Source: an uncultured Pelosinus sp.
GTDB taxonomy: Bacteria; Bacillota; Negativicutes; Sporomusales; Acetonemataceae
Reading direction: 5' to 3'
Length of the DNA: 64,000 nucleotides
Assembly (NCBI GenBank): GCA_900542835.1
Contig: UQPB01000002.1
Coordinates: 1 to 64,000, forward strand
The position numbers were made by a program, and so were the translations under genes. A model generated the notes under the pieces. The model was not told where the DNA came from. It did not search any database and saw nothing but the letters and a program-made list of their open reading frames with translations. Position 1 is the stretch's first letter, and each line of letters begins with the position of its first letter. Of this stretch, positions 16,356 through 23,584 are shown one piece after another.

Positions 16356-16796
16356 ATGCAGCGTGGATTCAGCCTGATCGAAGTTATCCTGGTACTGGCG
16401 GTTACGGCAATTTTAGCTGCGACTGCCGTGCTGCGAACTGGCGATTCCCTGACGTTGCGAGAACTGGAGGATTCTGCCCAGCAGCTGGCGGCAGACATTC
16501 GCTGGACGCAGCAGGAAACCGTCAACCGTACTGCCGGCATGCCGACACCGATGATTACTTTTTACAGTCACGGCTACTCGATTGAAGCCGGTTTAGGTAA
16601 TCGGCTAAAACCGTTTACCCGGTTTCCCGTTTCGGTTCAATTGGCCGGGACGCCCCAGCCGTTGACTTTTACACTGGAAGGCAGACCGGCTGCCGGCGCA
16701 ACGCTAATGCTACAGCAAAGCGGCAAACCGTCTCGCTTCCGCTTTGTCATTGTTTTGCAGACAACCGGCAGAGTCAGAGTGGTGGATAGGTTATGA
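16356..16796 (+). CDS. Minor pilin, GspH/FimT-like
   Basis: Prepilin-like protein of 146 residues with signal RG-FSLIEVILVLAVTAILAAT: cleavage after Gly4 and Glu at mature position 5. The following stretch RELEDSAQQLAADIRWTQQETVNR is the GspH/FimT core helix pattern. It likely sits in the tip or initiation complex of the pilus. It starts 4 bases after pilD and its stop overlaps the next start (ATGA), so it is translated together with the next gene. Confidence 0.85.
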   Translation: MQRGFSLIEVILVLAVTAILAATAVLRTGDSLTLRELEDSAQQLAADIRWTQQETVNRTAGMPTPMITFYSHGYSIEAGLGNRLKPFTRFPVSVQLAGTPQPLTFTLEGRPAAGATLMLQQSGKPSRFRFVIVLQTTGRVRVVDRL

Positions 16797-17182
16797 GACA
16801 AGGGCAGAGAGGTTTTATCCTCATTGAAATCCTGGTGGTTATTGTCCTGATCAGCACGGCGCTGACAGCTGCGGCCGCTCTGTACAGACCGGCGATTTTA
16901 AGCCGTTCCGGAGCTGCCGAAATGACCGCTGCCGCCGCTTTGGCACAGAAGCAGATGGAGCTGCTGAAAGCAAGACCAGCGTCCTTCTGGCGCAGTCCGC
17001 CGGCAATCCTGCCCTGGCAGGGAAGCGAAACGATGCCGCTGCTGCTCAACGGTGTGGAGTATCAGGTGGTCACCCGGGTAGTCGGTACCGGTAATCCGGC
17101 CGAGGTTGCAGTCAATGTGTTTTGGCCTAAAGACACCGGCATGCAGTCGCTGCAACTGACGGCATTCTTTTTTGCCGATTAA
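16793..17182 (+). CDS. Minor pilin, PilV/GspI-like
   Basis: Prepilin-like protein of 129 residues with signal QRG-FILIEILVVIVLIS, Gly7 before the cut and Glu at mature position 5. The body has LAQKQMELLKARP, the AxxQxExL pattern frequent in PilV and GspI. Its ATG overlaps the stop of the GspH-like gene by 4 bases. By position it is a priming or tip pilin. Confidence 0.8.
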   Translation: MRQGQRGFILIEILVVIVLISTALTAAAALYRPAILSRSGAAEMTAAAALAQKQMELLKARPASFWRSPPAILPWQGSETMPLLLNGVEYQVVTRVVGTGNPAEVAVNVFWPKDTGMQSLQLTAFFFAD

Positions 17183-17214
17183 CTGCGCGGCGGTTGCGGT
17201 CCTAAGGAGGAGCA

Positions 17215-17751
17215 ATGCGGAAATGGCTATCGACGGCGGGATCTACGCTGATTGAACTGGTGACAGGAATTTGCCTGGCCGGGGTGCTGTTAACGGCCTT
17301 GTTTCATATGCTGGCCGTTTCGCTTCAGGCCCGGGCTCAGGCGGACAGCTGGCTGGAGGTACAGCAGACAGCGCGCCATGCTTTGGACAGCATGGTGAGG
17401 GATATTCAATTTTCAGATGCGATTCTGGCGGTCAGCCCGGAGAAAATCAGTTTTCGCAAGCGCCTTTTCGGTGAGGATCATATCAGCTACTGGCTTGACC
17501 GATCAGCGGCGGCGGCGGTCATCCGCCGCAATCAAAATGCCGGAATCAATCAGCCGCTAACCGGCGGCGGGTCAAAGACGACGATCAGCGTAAGCCAGCT
17601 GCAGTTTGCGGTTCTACGGGTTGATGCGGCGGGGCAGCCGCTGACAGTCGGGATTCAGCTGACGGTTACGGATCTGGCAATCGGGAGTCCTGAAAAGCGG
17701 CCTGCTTTCACGTTAGTAACGGCTGTAACCGGTATGAATATCAGACGTTAG
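17215..17751 (+). CDS. Minor pilin, PilW/GspJ-like
   Basis: Prepilin-like protein of 178 residues. The leader MRKWLSTAG is followed by STLIELVTGICLAGVLL: Glu is at mature position 5, but the first mature residue is Ser rather than Phe, a tolerated variant. The stretch VQQTARHALDSMVRDIQFSDAI is characteristic of PilW/GspJ. Good AAGGAGGAG site before ATG. It forms part of the minor pilin set with its two neighbours. Confidence 0.82.
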   Translation: MRKWLSTAGSTLIELVTGICLAGVLLTALFHMLAVSLQARAQADSWLEVQQTARHALDSMVRDIQFSDAILAVSPEKISFRKRLFGEDHISYWLDRSAAAAVIRRNQNAGINQPLTGGGSKTTISVSQLQFAVLRVDAAGQPLTVGIQLTVTDLAIGSPEKRPAFTLVTAVTGMNIRR

Positions 17752-17773
17752 CAGCAGGGGAGGCGGATACTCT

Positions 17774-18265
17774 ATGCAATCCGGCCAAACGGGGTCAATC
17801 GCCATTTTTGCTATTGTCGCCTTGTTGTTGGTTTGCGCGGCCGGTGCAGCGCTGGTGCCGCTGACAGCAACCGAGTCGGCTATGGCCTCCGCCTATCGAG
17901 ACGGAATAGCAGCACAATATCTGGCTGAGTCAGGCGCGCGCTGGGGGCTGGCGTATCTGCAGTCTCAGGTTGCCAATCCCGGGACCCGGGAGGCTATTCT
18001 GGCAGAAACAGACAGTGCCGCCGGCAAAGCTTACGTTCCCATGGGGCTGATCGGGGGATTAGCTGGTACCGGCCCGACCGCGGGAACTGTTGCGGTTGTA
18101 ATAAAACGCGATCCTGCTGATCCGGGCAATCGTGGTAAACGCATTGTTGTCGGCACGGCTGCGGCAGGGATCAGGCAGGCGCGTCGGCAGGTGCTGATTC
18201 CGGTGTTGATCGTTGCTGCGGCAGGGGAGACGGAACTGAAGCCGGGATTATGGTCAAACCATTAA
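17774..18265 (+). CDS. PilX/GspK-like minor pilin
   Basis: Protein of 163 residues with an N-terminal QTG-SIAIFAIVALLLVCAAGAAL segment. The hydrophobic helix is present but there is no Glu at mature position 5, as in GspK/PilX tip proteins. Then comes AMASAYRDGIAAQYLAESGARWGLAYLQ, the typical PilX N-terminal helix (YxAExGxxxA). It likely caps the pilus tip with the PilV- and PilW-like pilins. ATG is preceded by GGGGAGG. Confidence 0.8.
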   Translation: MQSGQTGSIAIFAIVALLLVCAAGAALVPLTATESAMASAYRDGIAAQYLAESGARWGLAYLQSQVANPGTREAILAETDSAAGKAYVPMGLIGGLAGTGPTAGTVAVVIKRDPADPGNRGKRIVVGTAAAGIRQARRQVLIPVLIVAAAGETELKPGLWSNH

Positions 18266-18284
18266 ATGGTCAGGAGGCAGAGCT

Positions 18285-18548
18285 ATGCAATTAAAGAATT
18301 ATATGGAAGATCTGGTATGGCAGCAGTTGGAGGAAGTTTATGAACAACAGCCAGAAATGTGCCGCTGCCAGCAGTGCCGCTATGATGTAGCGTCTTTGGC
18401 ACTGAATATGCTGCCTCCACGCTATGTCGTAACGGCGACCGGTGAGGCATATACCCGTGTGAAGGCACTGGAACTGCAATTTATGATTGATATTATCAGT
18501 GCCATCTCCCGGGCGATGATTATCGTTCAGGCGAAGCCGCGTCATTAA
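18285..18548 (+). CDS. comFB: ComFB family protein
   Basis: Small cytosolic protein of 87 residues matching the ComFB family: LKNYMEDLVWQQLEEVY at the start, a cysteine cluster C26, C28, C31, then the family core DVASLALNMLPPRYVVTATGEAY and the closing AKPRH. ComFB is named from the B. subtilis comF competence operon. Related proteins in cyanobacteria and Bacillus have recently been reported to bind cyclic dinucleotides and, in cyanobacteria, to affect T4P. Here it lies inside the pilus operon with a good AGGAGG site, between the tip pilin and pilM, which suggests a control role for the pilus machine. That role is inference; no enzyme motif is present. Confidence 0.88.
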   Translation: MQLKNYMEDLVWQQLEEVYEQQPEMCRCQQCRYDVASLALNMLPPRYVVTATGEAYTRVKALELQFMIDIISAISRAMIIVQAKPRH

Positions 18549-18549
18549 G

Positions 18550-19608
18550 GTGAATAGGCACAGTATCAGCCGCATGTTAACCCGGCAGGACAACCGGCTG
18601 CTGGGGGTTGATATTGGCAGCGGCTTTATCAAGGTTGCCGAGCTGGATTGTTCCTGCAATCCACCGCAGCTGACTGCTGCCGCTGCAGTTGAACTGCCGG
18701 CGGAGACCCTGCAAGCAGGGGTTATAACTGAACCGGCTGTACTGGCGGATCAACTGCGGCGTCTATTGGTCGCCGCCGGCTGTCGCAGCCGCCAGGCCGT
18801 ATTTGCTGTCGGAGGACAGGCGGCGGTTGTTAAGGAATTGCGGTTGCCGGTCATGAAAGAAAATGAACTAAATGAAGCGTTACGCTGGGAAATCGGCAGT
18901 CATATTCCCTTTGCGCCGGACAGCTATTATTATGACTATGCTGTTGCCGGCCGCAGCGGTCAATTGCTGCGGATTATCACTGTCGCCGCCCGCAAGGCTG
19001 CTGTCGATGCGCTGGTTGCTTTGGCGCAGGCCGCGGAACTAAAGCCGGTTGCTGTCGATATCGAAATGCTGGCGGCAGGGCGGGCTTTAGCAGGACCGGA
19101 GCAGGGAACGGTGCTGGTGACGGATATTGGCAAGCATGGCAGCCAGCTTGCGCTGTTTAATAAGGGGATTCCGCTTGCCGTGCAGACTTTTGGCTGGGGT
19201 GGCCAAGACTTTACCCGTGCGATTGTGAAGTCGCTCGGTCTTACCGACACCGAGGCTGAATCTCTTAAACGCCACCAATCCGGCCTGCTGCCGCCGGCAA
19301 TACTGGACGCGGCGGGTGATTTGCCACAAGGGCTGACTGCCGTTGCCAGGGAACTGGCGGACGCGATTGCCCGCACTGCTGCTGAATGGTCCTCCCGGGA
19401 GTCTGTGGTCATTGATCAATTAGTGTTAAGCGGCGGCGGCGCCAGGCTTGGCAACCTTGATAGCTATCTGGTCACGCGGACCGGCCTGTCTGTGGTCGGA
19501 CCCAATCCGGAAATCTGTCCGTCCGTCTCACTGGACGCGCGGTATATCGGCGATTGCGGCTGCCAGTTACCAATTGCAATCGGGCTGGCACTGCGGGGAG
19601 GCAAATAA
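18550..19608 (+). CDS. pilM: Type IV pilus assembly protein PilM
   Basis: Actin-like cytoplasmic protein that binds the N-terminus of PilN and ties the alignment complex to the ATPases. The 352 residues show the FtsA/actin fold: phosphate 1 LLGVDIGSGFIKVAEL, phosphate 2 VLVTDIGKHGSQLALF and adenosine motif LVLSGGGARLGNL. GTG at 18550 follows the comFB stop by one base; an alternative ATG at 18574 would remove eight residues. The tight packing implies translation coupled to comFB. The last base is shared with the pilN start. Confidence 0.92.
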   Translation: MNRHSISRMLTRQDNRLLGVDIGSGFIKVAELDCSCNPPQLTAAAAVELPAETLQAGVITEPAVLADQLRRLLVAAGCRSRQAVFAVGGQAAVVKELRLPVMKENELNEALRWEIGSHIPFAPDSYYYDYAVAGRSGQLLRIITVAARKAAVDALVALAQAAELKPVAVDIEMLAAGRALAGPEQGTVLVTDIGKHGSQLALFNKGIPLAVQTFGWGGQDFTRAIVKSLGLTDTEAESLKRHQSGLLPPAILDAAGDLPQGLTAVARELADAIARTAAEWSSRESVVIDQLVLSGGGARLGNLDSYLVTRTGLSVVGPNPEICPSVSLDARYIGDCGCQLPIAIGLALRGGK

Positions 19609-20126
19609 TGCTGATTAATTTATTGCCGCCTAGACAACGGGTGCCGTATTGGCAAACTGCCAGATTTCTGGCGATTGCCACCGTTGCTGTTGCTGTATGC
19701 CTTGTTTTTATATGGGGCGGTCTGGTATATAGCGAAACCGATCTGGAAGCCCGCCTGCAGCAAGTGGTGCAACAGCATGAGCTGTTGCAGCCAACGCTGG
19801 CGCAGTTAGCGCATGCGGAAGCAAAAGAAAATTCGCTTCGCAGCGGTCGACATATTCTATTGGCGTTAACGCAGGAGCGGCTTCCTCTTTATGCCGGCAT
19901 TGTCCGTTTGGGAGCCAGCGTAACGGAAACGGTTTGGCTGGTCGAAGTGAATGCTGATAAAAATGGACTGAAAGTCAGCGGATTGGCACAAAGCTATGCG
20001 GATGCTACTGCTTTTTTTGCTCTTATCAGGAAGGATGCCTTGTTCAAGGATTTTAGCCTCATTCGTATTGAGCAGGAGCCTGCCGGCACTCTTTTTGAGT
20101 TCCGGACAGGCTTCGGGGAGATATGA
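19608..20126 (+). CDS. pilN: Type IV pilus assembly protein PilN
   Basis: Single-span inner-membrane protein, 172 residues. The N-terminal MLINLLPPRQR is the conserved PilM-binding motif (INLLP). A membrane helix follows at about 23-43, then a coiled-coil (EARLQQVVQQHELLQPTLAQLAHAE) and a ferredoxin-like periplasmic domain. ATG at 19608 overlaps the pilM stop as TAATG, so it is translated by re-initiation. It pairs with PilO. Confidence 0.9.
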   Translation: MLINLLPPRQRVPYWQTARFLAIATVAVAVCLVFIWGGLVYSETDLEARLQQVVQQHELLQPTLAQLAHAEAKENSLRSGRHILLALTQERLPLYAGIVRLGASVTETVWLVEVNADKNGLKVSGLAQSYADATAFFALIRKDALFKDFSLIRIEQEPAGTLFEFRTGFGEI

Positions 20127-20663
20127 ATGCCAATGTCAGCTGTATCCCGCCGTCATCTTTGCGTTGTTTGTCTGGGGCTGATGCTGTTGCTTTGGCTATT
20201 CGCCGTTCTTGTCTATTGGCCCTGGCAGCAGCGAATGACTTTGCTGCAACAGCAATTGCAGCAGGAATTGGCTGTAATTGAACTCGCCCAGCGCTTTATC
20301 ATCCGGCACCCGGATCCTCCCGGCTATCTGCGGCAGCTTGACCAAAAGCTGGCTGTTCTGAACCGGTATTTGCCACCCTCTGATCCGGGCGGCGACTTGT
20401 TTTCAAAAAATGCATTGCTGTTTGACGACAGTGGTCTTAGGCTGCTGGCTATTAAATCAGAGCCGGCTGGCGGGCAAAGCGGCTACGGGCAGGCTTCTCT
20501 GGAAATGACTGTGAGCGGAGATTTCTTCCAGATTATGCGGCTGATCAACCAATTGGAGAGCGGACCGCCTTTTATGTTGATTTCACATATTCGCTTGCAG
20601 CTTAAACCGGCCGGTCTTGAAAGTACAATTATGATCAGCCATTTTTTCCAAGATAGGCGCTGA
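20127..20663 (+). CDS. pilO: Type IV pilus assembly protein PilO
   Basis: Partner of PilN, 178 residues: a short cytosolic start, one membrane span at about 10-30, a coiled coil (MTLLQQQLQQELAVIELAQRF), then a periplasmic domain with the PilO-like SLEMTVSGDFFQIMRLINQLE segment. The ATG directly follows the pilN stop. It is the last recognisable pilus gene: no pilP or pilQ follows. Confidence 0.88.
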   Translation: MPMSAVSRRHLCVVCLGLMLLLWLFAVLVYWPWQQRMTLLQQQLQQELAVIELAQRFIIRHPDPPGYLRQLDQKLAVLNRYLPPSDPGGDLFSKNALLFDDSGLRLLAIKSEPAGGQSGYGQASLEMTVSGDFFQIMRLINQLESGPPFMLISHIRLQLKPAGLESTIMISHFFQDRR

Positions 20664-20988
20664 TTAATGAACCAGTCAGATTGACGAGAGATTTTTTGAC
20701 TGCCAAGGAAACCAGACTGCAGGAATAGCAACGCTCTTTTTCCGGCTGGCTGACGCAGCCAGCCGGAAAAAGAGCTGGCAAGCTGCGCCGTGGCATTAAG
20801 CAGTGCTTACCTAGCGCAGCCGGATTTGTCTTTCCCAACCCGACCGCCATCGTTTCCTCAATTGTAATTATCGCTCTGTGTCACTGGCTGTGACCGCGGA
20901 GTGGTTTTTTATTGCAGCGGTTGAGAGAAACGTTATGGATGCATGCAGAATAAACTATAGTGGTATGCACTCCTGTGGAGGTGAGTGG
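20664..20988. other. Intergenic stretch after the pilus operon
   Basis: Holds the 20-bp palindrome at 20733-20775 and otherwise no open frame with a ribosome-binding site. No pilP, pilQ or clear intrinsic terminator with a T-tail is seen. A short GTCAC-TGGCT-GTGAC repeat lies near 20879-20893. A promoter for the following gene is not clear. Confidence 0.6.
20733..20775. repeat. 20-bp perfect palindrome with reversed U/A polarity
   Basis: The arms 20733-20752 and 20756-20775 are exact reverse complements with a 3-nt loop. The GC core is preceded by TTTTT and followed by AAAAA on both strands, the opposite of an intrinsic terminator, where the T-run follows the stem. It can form a strong hairpin at the end of the pilO transcript, perhaps protecting or pausing rather than ending it. 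Confidence 0.8.
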
Positions 20989-21471
20989 ATGGAGGATACT
21001 CAGCTTGTTTCGCTGAATGCGTCTAACCCGGCCGGTATGCAGACTGTTTTGTCGCTGATGCAAGTGCAGCACAATTATATCTCCCAATTATATGGCATAC
21101 TGATTAACGCCTGCTCGGACGGTGAGATTGCGCGCAACCGAGAATTCGCTGCTTTTGCGCAGCATTTTTTACAATTTGTTCAGCACCACTCCAGCAGTCT
21201 GGGATTCACGCAGGCGCTTGATACGATACGGGTATATCATTTTGTCTTGCTGGAATTACTTCTGGACACGCAGATTGTGGCAGCTGCAGAACAACTGGAA
21301 TTGGCTATCAGCAGTCTGGAATCGGTTCAAAGTACGCCGGCTATAGCAGCTGCGCCGCAATTGACTGTCTTACACTATGGCATGGATTTGCTGGAAGAGG
21401 TCCAGCTTAACATTATTACGTTAGTTGAGGAGATGGTCGCTGTCTCGCGGCGAGGCCAGCTGCAAAACTAA
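20989..21471 (+). CDS. Hypothetical helical protein, 160 aa
   Basis: Unknown protein predicted to be almost all alpha-helical, with no membrane segment or cysteine. It starts MEDTQLVSLNASNPAGMQTVLSLMQVQHNYISQLY and carries several amphipathic helices (FAAFAQHFLQFVQHHSS, LELAISSLESVQ, LLEEVQLNIITLVEEMV). The general look recalls small chaperone or scaffold proteins, but no family is recognised. ATG at 20989 follows GGAGGTG; longer in-frame starts at 20878 lack such a site. It lies between the pilus operon and larB in the same direction. Confidence 0.6.
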   Translation: MEDTQLVSLNASNPAGMQTVLSLMQVQHNYISQLYGILINACSDGEIARNREFAAFAQHFLQFVQHHSSSLGFTQALDTIRVYHFVLLELLLDTQIVAAAEQLELAISSLESVQSTPAIAAAPQLTVLHYGMDLLEEVQLNIITLVEEMVAVSRRGQLQN

Positions 21472-21499
21472 GAAAGGCAACTTTTGTAAATTACTGTTA

Positions 21500-21528
21500 T
21501 TGAGAAGTTGTATTGTATATGGTAGTAT
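21500..21528 (+). promoter_or_regulatory. Candidate sigma-A promoter of the lar operon
   Basis: TTGAGA (21500-21505) and TAGTAT (21523-21528) are 17 nt apart in an AT-rich stretch, leaving a leader of roughly 110 nt before larB. Confidence 0.5.
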
Positions 21529-21534
21529 ACATGT

Positions 21535-21642
21535 AGATTATTTGTGTGGACTGAAGGCCGCTGCGGCAGGATACAGAGTACACCTGTTGTCTCTGTGTTT
21601 GACGAACCCGCTTGGCGGCTCATGAAACGGGAGTGGACAGCC
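21535..21642 (+). other. Possible structured leader of larB
   Basis: Between promoter and larB the leader can pair GCCGC (near 21559) with GGCGGC (near 21615), enclosing ACAGAG/CTCTGT (about 21570-21599). No T-run is seen. It matches no riboswitch class I can name with confidence; regulation by nickel or product is only a guess. Confidence 0.3.
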
Positions 21643-22398
21643 ATGGAGGATAAACACTTATTGGAATTGCTGGAGTCGTACCGCCTGGGGCAGATTACTG
21701 CGCAGGAAGGCGTGGCCGCGCTGCGCAGCCTGCCGTATGAAGATTTGGGCTTCGCAAAGATTGATCATCACCGCGTTATCCGTCAGGGCTTTCCGGAGGT
21801 GATTTTCTGTCAGGGAAAGACACCTGGCCAAGTTGCGGCAATTGCCAGCCAACTGGCCGGTCACAACAACAACCTGCTGGCCACCCGTGCCGATCCTGCT
21901 GTATATGAGGCGGTAAAGCAGGTTATTCCTGACGCTGTATATTATGAACAGTCACGGTTAATTACCGTACAGCGAGCTGCTGACCGTGTTAGCGATCCCG
22001 AACGGTTTATCCTGGTCATTTCCGCCGGCACCAGTGACATTCCGGTGGCAGAGGAAGCGGCAATTACGGCCGAGATGATGGGAAATACGGTTAAAACTGT
22101 TTATGATGTCGGCGTTGCCGGCATTCATCGCTTGCTCTCGCAGTATGAGCTGCTGCGGCAGGCCAATGTCGTAGTGGTCGTTGCCGGCATGGAAGGCGCT
22201 CTGGCCAGCGTGGTCGGAGGTATGGTCGCCAAGCCGGTTATTGCCGTGCCGACCAGTGTCGGCTATGGTGCCAGTTTCGGCGGTGTAGCAGCATTGCTGG
22301 CTATGCTTAACAGCTGTGCGGCCGGCATCGCCGTTGTCAATATTGATAACGGTTTTGGCGGCGGCCGCTTGGCCAGTATGATCAACCAAATGAGGTGA
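21643..22398 (+). CDS. larB: LarB, nickel-pincer cofactor biosynthesis
   Basis: LarB carboxylates and hydrolyses nicotinic acid adenine dinucleotide, the first step to the nickel-pincer nucleotide (NPN) cofactor of lactate racemase-type enzymes. The C-terminal two thirds has the PurE-like fold: VISAGTSDIPVAEEAAITAEMMG near 137-159, YDVGVAGIHRLL near 165-176, VVAGMEGALASVVGGM, and KPVIAVPTSVGYGAS. The N-terminal LLESYRLGQITAQEGVAALRSLPYEDLGFAKIDHHR is also typical. ATG at 21643 follows GGGAG; 21622 is an alternative. larC begins 4 bases after the stop. Confidence 0.93.
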   Translation: MEDKHLLELLESYRLGQITAQEGVAALRSLPYEDLGFAKIDHHRVIRQGFPEVIFCQGKTPGQVAAIASQLAGHNNNLLATRADPAVYEAVKQVIPDAVYYEQSRLITVQRAADRVSDPERFILVISAGTSDIPVAEEAAITAEMMGNTVKTVYDVGVAGIHRLLSQYELLRQANVVVVVAGMEGALASVVGGMVAKPVIAVPTSVGYGASFGGVAALLAMLNSCAAGIAVVNIDNGFGGGRLASMINQMR

Positions 22399-22402
22399 AA
22401 CA

Positions 22403-23575
22403 ATGGCTGTTGTTTATTTAGATTGTTTTTCAGGGGTTAGCGGCAATATGCTGCTGGGTGGCTTGCTGGATCTGGGCCTGCCGGAGGAATTATTGCGCTC
22501 GACGCTGGCCAAGCTGCCTGTTTCGGGGTATGAACTGCAGGTCAGCCGGGTAGAGAAGCAGGGGATCAGCGCCGCTTATGTTGATGTCAAACTGACGAAA
22601 CGGCAGCATCACCGTCATTTACCCGATATTCTTGATATCATTGCCAAGGCTGATCTGGCACCGGCTGTCCGCGAAAATGCAGCCGCCATTTTTCTGCGGC
22701 TGGCGGCGGCGGAAGCCAAGGTACATAATGCAGCTCCAGAGGATGTTCACTTCCATGAGGTCGGCGCGGTCGACGCGATTATTGATATTGTCGGCACCGC
22801 ATTCGGCTTTCACGAGTTAGGCATTGGTGAGGTATATGCATCCAAGCTGCATGCCGGCGCCGGCTTTGTTAAATGCGCTCACGGCGTAATGCCAGTGCCG
22901 GCGCCGGCAACGGCCGAGCTGCTGCAGGGAATTCCCTGGTATGGCGGTGATATCAAACGCGAACTGGTTACGCCGACTGGCGCGGCGATTATAAGCGTTC
23001 TGTCCAAGGGATTTGGGACAATGCCCGACCGTTTTGTCAGCCGCAAGATTGGCTATGGTGCCGGTACCTGGAATCTCGAGATCCCGAATGTGCTGCGCAT
23101 TCTTTACGGCGATATTCAGCCGCGGCAGGATCAGTTACTGGTCATTGAGTGCAATATTGATGATATGAATCCGCAGGATTATCCGGCGGCAATGGACAGG
23201 CTGTTTGCCGCCGGTGCCCTGGATGTCTGGCTCACGCCGGCGATGATGAAAAAGAGCCGTCCGGCGCATGTGCTCTCTGTTCTGGCGCCGGCAGCGGTGC
23301 TGGAAATGGTGGCGCAGACAGTGTTAAACGAAACCACCAGCATCGGCCTGCGCTATTTTCCGGTTGAGCGTCTGATTGCCGACCGCAGCGAATTGACGGT
23401 TCAGACTGTCTGGGGCGTTGTCAGGGTTAAAGTCAGCCGTTACCAAGGGAAAGTATGTCAAATTACGCCTGAATATGAGGACTGCCTGCAGTTGTCACAG
23501 GTCTGCGGTGAGCCGGTGCGGATTATTCGGCAGGCGGCTCTGGCAGCGGCTTTTATGCTGCCAGAAACCGATTAG
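22403..23575 (+). CDS. larC: LarC, nickel insertase, single reading frame
   Basis: CTP-dependent nickel insertase (cyclometallase) that completes the NPN cofactor. The 390-residue protein has YLDCFSGVSGNMLLGGLLDLG at the start, the histidine-rich RQHHRHLPDI, VHFHEVGAVDAIIDIVG, HGVMPVPAPATAELL, ELVTPTGAAI, then the C-terminal domain with ECNIDDMNPQDY and MKKSRPAHVLSVL. In Lactobacillus larC is split by a programmed frameshift into larC1 and larC2; here it is one uninterrupted frame. larE, the sulfur-transfer step, is not in this window. Confidence 0.94.
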   Translation: MAVVYLDCFSGVSGNMLLGGLLDLGLPEELLRSTLAKLPVSGYELQVSRVEKQGISAAYVDVKLTKRQHHRHLPDILDIIAKADLAPAVRENAAAIFLRLAAAEAKVHNAAPEDVHFHEVGAVDAIIDIVGTAFGFHELGIGEVYASKLHAGAGFVKCAHGVMPVPAPATAELLQGIPWYGGDIKRELVTPTGAAIISVLSKGFGTMPDRFVSRKIGYGAGTWNLEIPNVLRILYGDIQPRQDQLLVIECNIDDMNPQDYPAAMDRLFAAGALDVWLTPAMMKKSRPAHVLSVLAPAAVLEMVAQTVLNETTSIGLRYFPVERLIADRSELTVQTVWGVVRVKVSRYQGKVCQITPEYEDCLQLSQVCGEPVRIIRQAALAAAFMLPETD

Positions 23576-23584
23576 GGAGGAAGT

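Noticed and set aside
20483..20850. Overlapping - strand frames near the pilO end
   Set aside because: They are antisense to pilO and to the palindrome, and lack ribosome-binding sites.
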